From assembly GCF_028858725.1 (NCBI RefSeq), contig NC_084759.1, forward strand, positions 89,271,389 through 89,335,388: DNA of 64,000 nt. The letters are read 5' to 3'. Made by a program: the position numbers and the translations under genes. The notes under the pieces are model-generated. The model made no database searches, was not told where the DNA came from, and worked only from the letters and a program-made list of their open reading frames with translations. Source of the DNA: Colius striatus. Taxonomy: Eukaryota; Chordata; Aves; Coliiformes; Coliidae. Shown here in pieces: positions 56,601 through 64,000 of this stretch (position 1 is the first letter of the stretch; every line of letters begins with the position of its first letter).

Positions 56601-59600
56601 ATAAATGTTGAATATATTTTCAGGCTTGACAACAAACAAAAACTGGATAAAAAACTGTTAAGAGATTCTACATCATTGACTAAGTACTAATAAAATGCTT
56701 GGGATTTTTAAAATTACTTTCATGCACTGTACTTTATGATGTCCTAATATGTTAGGTCTGTTGATGATCCTCAACCCTGCTGAAAAGCTTTTGCACTGCA
56801 ATGCTTATTTAAGTAGTCATTTAGTCAGATTACAACTACTTTTAGTTCATTCTAGTTTTCTTCCTTTATCCTGCTCAACCTTTTATGCTTTAAACATTAT
56901 TTTCTTTATGCTTTTGCAGCTGCATTTATATTGGAAAAACATAATAATGTGCCTTTACATCTTCTCTGCAAGACTTGGACTGTTTGGGTTTTCATGAAAT
57001 AAAATACATTAGTAGTGCATTTTGTGCTCTTACTGTATTGAAATGAACATCTCGTGGATGTTGATTCACAGCTTGGAATTTGTACTGTGTGAACAATAGC
57101 TGACAGTATTTGCCCTAGTAATTACCACAAGGTGACTCTCTTTTTTCTTTCCTGTTGTGCTCTTCAGGTGGATCAGCAAACTGATCTTTCTTTCTGAACA
57201 GCTACATCATCACTAGGCCTGCATGGAAAGATGCAACCAGAAATACAGCCATTGGTGGAAGCAAGAACGTGACTTCCCTTTTTGGCAACAGCACAGTTTT
57301 AGATCATCTTCAGCAGGCTTCAGTATTCTTCCCCCATCTTCTGACAGCTGATTTCTGATCCCACTGAAGTCAGTGGAAAATGTTTCGCTCATTTCAGTAC
57401 AACCAGAATTTGTCTCTGATTGAAACAGAATAGAAAAAATCCAAAGAGCTTGAGGATGAACACACAAAACTGCACATCGGTTTTGGCATTTTACTCTGAT
57501 GCAAAGACAGGTCACTAATAAAATATTTAACCTCTCAGTGCACCTGTTTGGAAAAAACAACAGTACCACTTGAATTTGGAAAGTTCCACCTGCTGAACTG
57601 TGATACAGCAATGTATGCATGACTTATCATTTTATTTTCATTGCAGGGGAACAGGATACTTCTAAATAACCAGTGTTTGTACATTGCATTACATGTCATC
57701 ATGTCACAAATGCGCAGTCCCCAAATATTTTTGTTTACAAGCTGCCACATGGAGAAGCCAACTGGCATGTTGTTTAGATACTAATTTCTGACATGTGTCA
57801 GAACTGTATACAGAAAAATCTGAGTTATGAAACGCGAGATAGAAACTTGTCATTTTTTTCAATATATACAAAAATAACTGACTGCACATAAATCATGAAT
57901 GCATCCACAATCCATTTCAAAAAGCTTAAACTGCTTATTTCTAAAATTGCCTATGACTCTGAAAAAAATTTAATTATTATGATTATATATACAGATCACT
58001 TTAATAGCTGGATGCTTTATTGACAAAACTAGGGCTGATAATCTATGTCTGATGCAATAAGATTGCAAGTGAAATACAACAATGAAGAGACAGAGGAAGG
58101 CTAAGAGGCTACAGCCCTTCAGTCTGGTAACTTAGATACCATATGCGTATCTTGGCAGTTAGGATGGCGTATTTTAAAATATACTAAGTATGGGCTAATA
58201 CAGTGGTTAAAGTTTGTGCAACTTGTCCTCAGTTGACCTTGGTGGAGCTATGCTCATAAATGGTAGAGTTTTTTGGTTTTTTTTTAAAAAGACAAACTAC
58301 TGTTATTACATATGGAATAACTGTAAGTCCTGTAAATAGGGTATTTTTTAAACTTAGAAGTTTCTGTGAAAAAGTGAAACCTCTTTTTAATTTTCTCCTT
58401 TGCTTTTCCTTTACCCTTCCCTTAACTCTTTTCCCCTTTAGCCTTCTCCTTCTCCCTCTTCTGTTTTACGCCAGAAAAAGTAGAAGAAATACAGAAGAAT
58501 ATATAAGGAGGAAAAATAAAGATGAATATAGCAAGAGTTTTTCATTTTTTAGTTTCACTGAAGATAAATTAAAATAATAAAACAAGGAAGTTCCACAATA
58601 ATTTGTTAGGTTGTCTTTCCACTACAAATGACAATAGAATTAAGGGTTGATGTTGATGTAGATGTGGTAAGGTGCAACAATCTAAGATATGTCTTAACAC
58701 ATTTTATTTTGGAACTTCTAACAAGTGACTCAGAACACAAAAAGCTCAGAGTAAACTTCAACTGAATCTAATGGCTTAGCCTATCTGAAAAGGGAAAGTA
58801 TCTCCTGCATCAGGAAAAGCACTGAAAAAATGACTCTGGAAGCAGCACTGCTAGTGGCATTAAACATCAAGAGAAAGATAAGTTCCAGTGAGACTTGGTT
58901 GACTAATTAAATAGGGGCAGAGATAAGAACTTAAAATCTGGGATTGCCTATGCTATAAACACCTTTCTTTAAGTGCTGAATAATCTTTAAAGTTGCGCTA
59001 ATCTTCCTATATGACCCAGTCTTGCTTATTCCTGCAAAATCATGGCTTTTGTCATCATTACCAACAATAGCAATAGCTAGGGTAACAAAGTTATTAATTG
59101 GTAATTACATGATAAATTGCATAAAATCTTATTTTCTTTCCAAGAAGCTACAATTATGACTTAAATGTTACATGTAAATCACTATGGGACTGAAATTATG
59201 CCAGACTAAAAGATGACACACTACGTAGCCTCAGATTGATACCATCTAGCAGCGCTACACGAGCTGACAAAACCTTAGGCTTTAGTCTTCTGAGCACTTG
59301 GAAATGATTACTACTGTCACTACACATAATGTGGCAACATTACTCTACAGGAACAAAAGAACTTTTTAACAGATAAAGAAAAATAAAGAATGTCAGCAAA
59401 GCAAAACTGGAAAGTATAAAGCCAACAGCTGTGAAAGCTCTATGAAGCAGTCATTGCATCATGCCAGGAAACACCTCTGCCCAAAGACAGTGCTGTTTTT
59501 TCCAGGCATAGCGTAACAATGCTAAGAATTTCTCTGCTTTTAAAAATTATTCCAAGTAAAGCACTTGGTGTATGATCCTTTGTGTCCCATGAGACTTTTC

Positions 59601-62600
59601 TGTAAAGAGTACAGTCCTGAGCAGTCGTCCTCTCTTCTCTATGCATTACATCTTTCAGTGTAAGGCTCTTAATGCCTCCTAAATGTATGCACACATACTA
59701 CTCTTTGCAGGCATGTACTCTTTGCTGATGATTCCTGGAAAGTAGTTCTTTTCCTGTGTTTTTGTCAGAAGATAATAACTCATGCTCTGAAGCCAACTAC
59801 TTTGCATGCAATAATACTAGGTAACTTTTCTAGCATCCAGTAGGGTATTTCAATGCAGTAAACGTATTATTTTCCCAATAAATTACTCTGGAAGTTATAA
59901 TTTCTGTCCCTGAATGATGTAACGGTTACTGACAGATTATCTGACAATCTAGATGTCAAAATATTTTTCTTTGCTGTGTACTTGCAAATGTTAGAACTGT
60001 CAGGATTTTGAGCTTGGATGAAGTTTGCTTGATTTCAGAAAATGAACTGATTTTTAAATATTATATTCAGTTGCTTCATTGTTGAAGAATAAACTGAAAT
60101 AATGCAAGAGCAAAACCCCACATGAAAATCACACAGACATTATCTGCCTTTTTCTAAACCAAAACGCTTCTCATTAAAGAGTAAGATTACCTATGGATAG
60201 GACTTAATAACAGTGGACTGTAGACAGGTCAAGTGGCAATGAAGCATCTGTTGTGGAGAGATTATAGTTTCTCTCTCTCCTTAGAAAAACAGCACGACAT
60301 GCTTTGCATCAATTTTACAGTGCGATAAGGAGGAAGCCCAGATAAACACACTTGTGGAGCACACACATTTCCCTCAAAAGAGTGATAAATTTGAGCTGAA
60401 AATCCAAAGGTTGAGTGGAGAATAGAACTTGCAGTGATTTCCATTAGAAGGCTGTGGAGGAAGGCCAAAAACAGATGAAAGAAAGGCCAAGAAAAGATGA
60501 AAGCGCCAACTGAGAGCATGTGGTCAGGTTCAGCTGATAAATTATTTTAAAAATACTGATATCTATGTGTAAAAACAATCATACCTTTAGGCATCAGTCT
60601 GGGATATAGGCTAGCTAATTACCTCTACTCCCTCTAATCCTCCTCCCCATTTCTCACACGTACAGTGAAGAAAGACTCACCCAGTAAGCAGATGGAGGAC
60701 TATTCCATCCAGACTTTGTAGAAAGAGTTGCTGTTTTGTGAAGGATTGTGCCTCAGACTATCAGGCCACTACCACATGCAAAATCATATGGAAGCAAAAG
60801 ATGGTGTTGACAGAAAGACTTTGAGAAACTTCTCATATGGTGCCAGCCCTTCTTCTACCTACAGTAACTACATTACAGATAATTCCTCTCTTTTCCATGT
60901 GAATTTGAGACTATGCTACACCAGCAGTACCCAGACTTGCTGCTATGGCAAAGCTCATGGCTCAGCTTTGAGTGGCGATGACTTCCCTGACGCATTCAGA
61001 AGTTGGTCTCACAGGTACAACCGATGTGATTGGATCAAAATTGAACCTATGTTGGGTAGCACAATGAGGAAAATCAGGAAAGGCAAATATCAGAGGAGAC
61101 TGTTATTGCAAGAACTATCCATGCAGGCTACTACTATTCCCTGACTGTATCTCAGAAAACAGAGTGGCTGTGAGTAGGCCAAATTAACCATTCAAGTAGG
61201 TCTCAAGCTCCTCCTGAGGAAAGGGCAATAGATTTTCCTGAAAAGGAGTCCTGAAGAAATGTAACAGGAAGCCTTTAATGATCTGCTTAAGAGGTAAGAC
61301 AAAACATTGCTGGGTATCTCTTTGCAACTAAGTATCTTTTGTAATTGTTGGACTCTGTCCTAATTAGCTTTGATGTATCAGAGGACTGCTTTGAGAGCTG
61401 TTTGGTTAAAATGTTATGTTCTATTTCGTTTCAGATGTTCCACAAGTAACATTATTAGGCTTACCTTTTTGTTTATTCACCATACTATTTCTATGTGAGT
61501 AGAACATAGACACACAACTGTCCACCTTTATAAATGGGATTTATCTCATTCTATTTTAGCACTCATGCATCCACTGATTGCCTGAAAGCTGTATATAGTA
61601 CCTTAAAGCATAGGTATATTTTAATCTTCATCTCTTTTTTAAAACACTTTTCAAGTGCCCAGTATTTTACTGTAAATTTGCCAAGTAATTCTATTAACAA
61701 ACAAATAAATTAATCAAACTATCATATTTTCAGATTCCCTAGCTTCACTAGGAAGTCCAAAATACTGATGCTATTTTCATCTTGAACCTCTCGATTCATT
61801 GCAATTTAGATCAAGACACAAAATGGTCTATCTCATGCCTCTCACATCAAGAAGCTATTTATAGCACTCAACAGTTTATATTAAGCAAAACTTTGCTGAA
61901 ATTGGAGGATGCAGTTACATCACACTTTGAGGATAGAAGTAAGAAGCAGTTGTACTTCTTGGAGTAATTAAAACAAAGCCTATGATACAACTCACTGCTC
62001 ACGTGGCAAGCCAGATGACGACTGCAAATGAATTTTGCCAGGATCTGAATGCTAGAGCCTACTGACAGTACCCAATGTAACGAGTCAGGTATTCTTTAGA
62101 GTGGGTTTGTGTACCTCTGAGCAGAGGAGGATGTCACAAAATGAAAACAGACAGAAAAGTGCTAGAGCATTTTTTTTTCTAGAAAACATTTGGAACTTTG
62201 AACAGAAATTCTTCAGTTTCCTTCCATACTTCAAAACAACTCAGTTTCTGCAAAGGACTATGCCTCTATGTACTCCTGGTAATGAAATATGTTTGTTTGT
62301 GAAGAAACAGCAAGTTCAATAAATCTAATTTACTAAAGAAACCTATCTGCAAGACCATATAACTGTTTACGTCAAAAGAAGTAACAATGTTCCAGAAAAA
62401 TAATCAGAAATTTCCATAAAGCAGACCTTCATTTCTCTCTCAAATAAAAAGTTAACCAATTTCCACACATTGCAACAAATAAGCCTGTACACTTCCATTT
62501 CCTCAATATATGCTTGGTTTCATTAAATTTTACTGAGCTAAATCTTATATATTTCTCATCAATATAAATTTGGCCAATCTGCAAAATCTGAAATACTCTC

Positions 62601-64000
62601 CCTGATGTAATTTTACTAGATGCACTGAAGTCATTAGCTGGTATTATTCTTCCATTTTAAATACCCATAGGCATGGTTCTAATCTTGCATACAACAGTTA
62701 AGCTTCTAATACAAACAATTACATGTTCATGGTGAAAAACTTTCTGAATATTAATGTACAGCAGGAATCATAGCCCATGTAGTAAGTCTGCAAAGCAAGA
62801 CTTAGTAGCTGCAAGTTTAATTTTTGGTCTTTAACCCTTATGGTATTTACTGTTTATTTATCATTACTTTGAACACAGTCTTGATTTGACATCTTAGCTA
62901 TGATTCCTACATTTCTGAATATGCATAATGGGAACATTTCAAAGCTGGGCTTAAGATTAGTTCAAGATAATCTTTACACTTTTGAACTTAAGAATTAAGA
63001 TGTAAGACATTAAGCTATTTTAAAAACTTTTTGTAAATAGTACCAATTTCTAAAACACAGTACACGGGGGAAAAAAAAAGCAATGGATGAACAGTAACCA
63101 AATGAGAAAACCCTGTTAAATCTTCTCTTTAGAATGAAAGAAAAGTGCAGGTTATTTTCCTATAAAATTTAGCAATTGTATCACTCAGTAGATGCAGTTT
63201 CCTTTTTAGCGTTGCTAGCTGTGCAGAATCGTGCTCCTTTTGACCATGCTCCATTAAGAAAGATGTGTGTACACAGGTAATACAACATTCAAAAGGGTTA
63301 TCTTAAAAACATGAGTTATTCCTCCTTGTGTGTGATCAGGGCTGTGACTTCCAGCAACAGCTGCTGCATCAATATGGGAACTGTACAAAAACAGAGCTTG
63401 TGGGAGCAATCAATAGCAATTTGTTCACCTCTCCCAACTCAAAATCTGATTAACTGGCAAGCAAATTAACAAGAGGTAGTGCAGTTAGTAGCAGGTCATA
63501 GAGGTTCCAGGCTTTTGTAATTTTTAACTTGGTTTTTCGTCTTGTGATAGAAATCTCTAGTCAACCTCAGAAGATACAATCATCTTACTCTGTTGTGCAT
63601 CATTCAACTAGCTCTTCAGGCACTGTTAGGAACAGGTTTCACCTCCTCACAAAAGAATCTCAGGATTCATCACAGCAGCTGCCAGAAATTATGTAAGATT
63701 TATTAACACAAATTTTAATTGAATTCAGTATGCTATCCAATAATACAACCACTATATTATCTGTTCTGGCATTTAATTTCATATTAAATTTATGCTATTC
63801 TGAAGTATTTTTCAGTGTGCTACACAATACTGCATGTGAATAATCACGATAAAAGTTGTCTGGAAGTGGTTTTAACTTCCCCCTTGAAGTTTTTTTGTTG
63901 TGTTTTTGGGAGTGGGGGGCTGGCTGGTTGGTTTGTTTGTTTTTTTAACTGAGGTTACTTCAATGACTTGGCTTCAGTTTCCAGCTACAATCGGTACTGC
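53691..64000. other. Intergenic AT-rich region, no gene recognised
   Basis: CR1-free. Frames at 57620-57213 (-, 135 codons) and 60728-61144 (+, 138 codons) lack recognisable domains and have no splice support. A short inverted repeat, CCACTGA-AG-TCAGTGG, lies at 57361-57376. A G/T-rich low-complexity stretch ends the window (63888-63945). Confidence 0.45.

Noticed and set aside
57213..57620. 135-codon minus-strand frame as a gene
   Set aside because: Low-complexity, cysteine-rich translation without domain, partly over a suspected old repeat.
60728..61144. 138-codon plus-strand frame as a gene
   Set aside because: No recognisable family, no clear promoter or splice signals; length is within chance for this much AT-rich sequence.
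38346..64000. Exons of DUSP21 or KDM6A upstream of FUNDC1
   Set aside because: No phosphatase or JmjC/TPR-like segments seen in either strand; KDM6A is far from FUNDC1 in mammals.

Overview
The window looks like nuclear DNA from a bird. The main evidence is a scatter of CR1 (chicken repeat 1) LINE fragments. Several keep the avian CR1 3' end, with GGTTGGAAGGGACC-type sequence next to short ATTCTATG/ATTCTGTG octamer runs. The DNA is otherwise AT-rich and intron-rich, with one sharp CpG island. No prokaryotic gene organisation, rRNA, tRNA or CRISPR array was seen.

One protein-coding gene can be fully supported: FUNDC1, the outer-mitochondrial-membrane mitophagy receptor, on the minus strand. 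Five coding exons lie at 37917-37887, 35197-35041, 33124-33049, 25645-25517 and 23914-23837. They join in frame through GT-AG introns into 156 residues with a clean stop. The product carries the YEVL LC3-interacting motif, the serines on either side of it and the hydrophobic FUN14 domain. The start codon sits in a CpG island (about 37395-38345) holding a perfect NRF1 palindrome, a GC box, a ZNF143-like element and a YY1-type motif over the ATG.

Layout: 1-20.7 kb is intergenic and repeat-rich, with about ten CR1 pieces, including two old copies (14.55-15.01 kb and 15.64-16.62 kb) that retain recognisable reverse-transcriptase segments. 20.7-23.8 kb is the downstream flank of FUNDC1 and may include its 3' UTR. 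23.8-37.9 kb is FUNDC1, with CR1 copies in introns 1, 2 and 3. 38.3-64 kb is a CR1-free, AT-rich upstream region with no gene I can recognise, one small isolated CpG cluster near 42.2 kb, and a few long unassigned open frames.

In mammals EFHC2 lies downstream and DUSP21/KDM6A upstream of FUNDC1. I looked for their exons by eye and found none. I did not find a new multi-gene system. The most useful observations are the promoter architecture, a (TTTTG)n microsatellite inside a FUNDC1 splice acceptor, the sharp CR1 asymmetry around the gene, and a 230-codon frame running out of a dead LINE.
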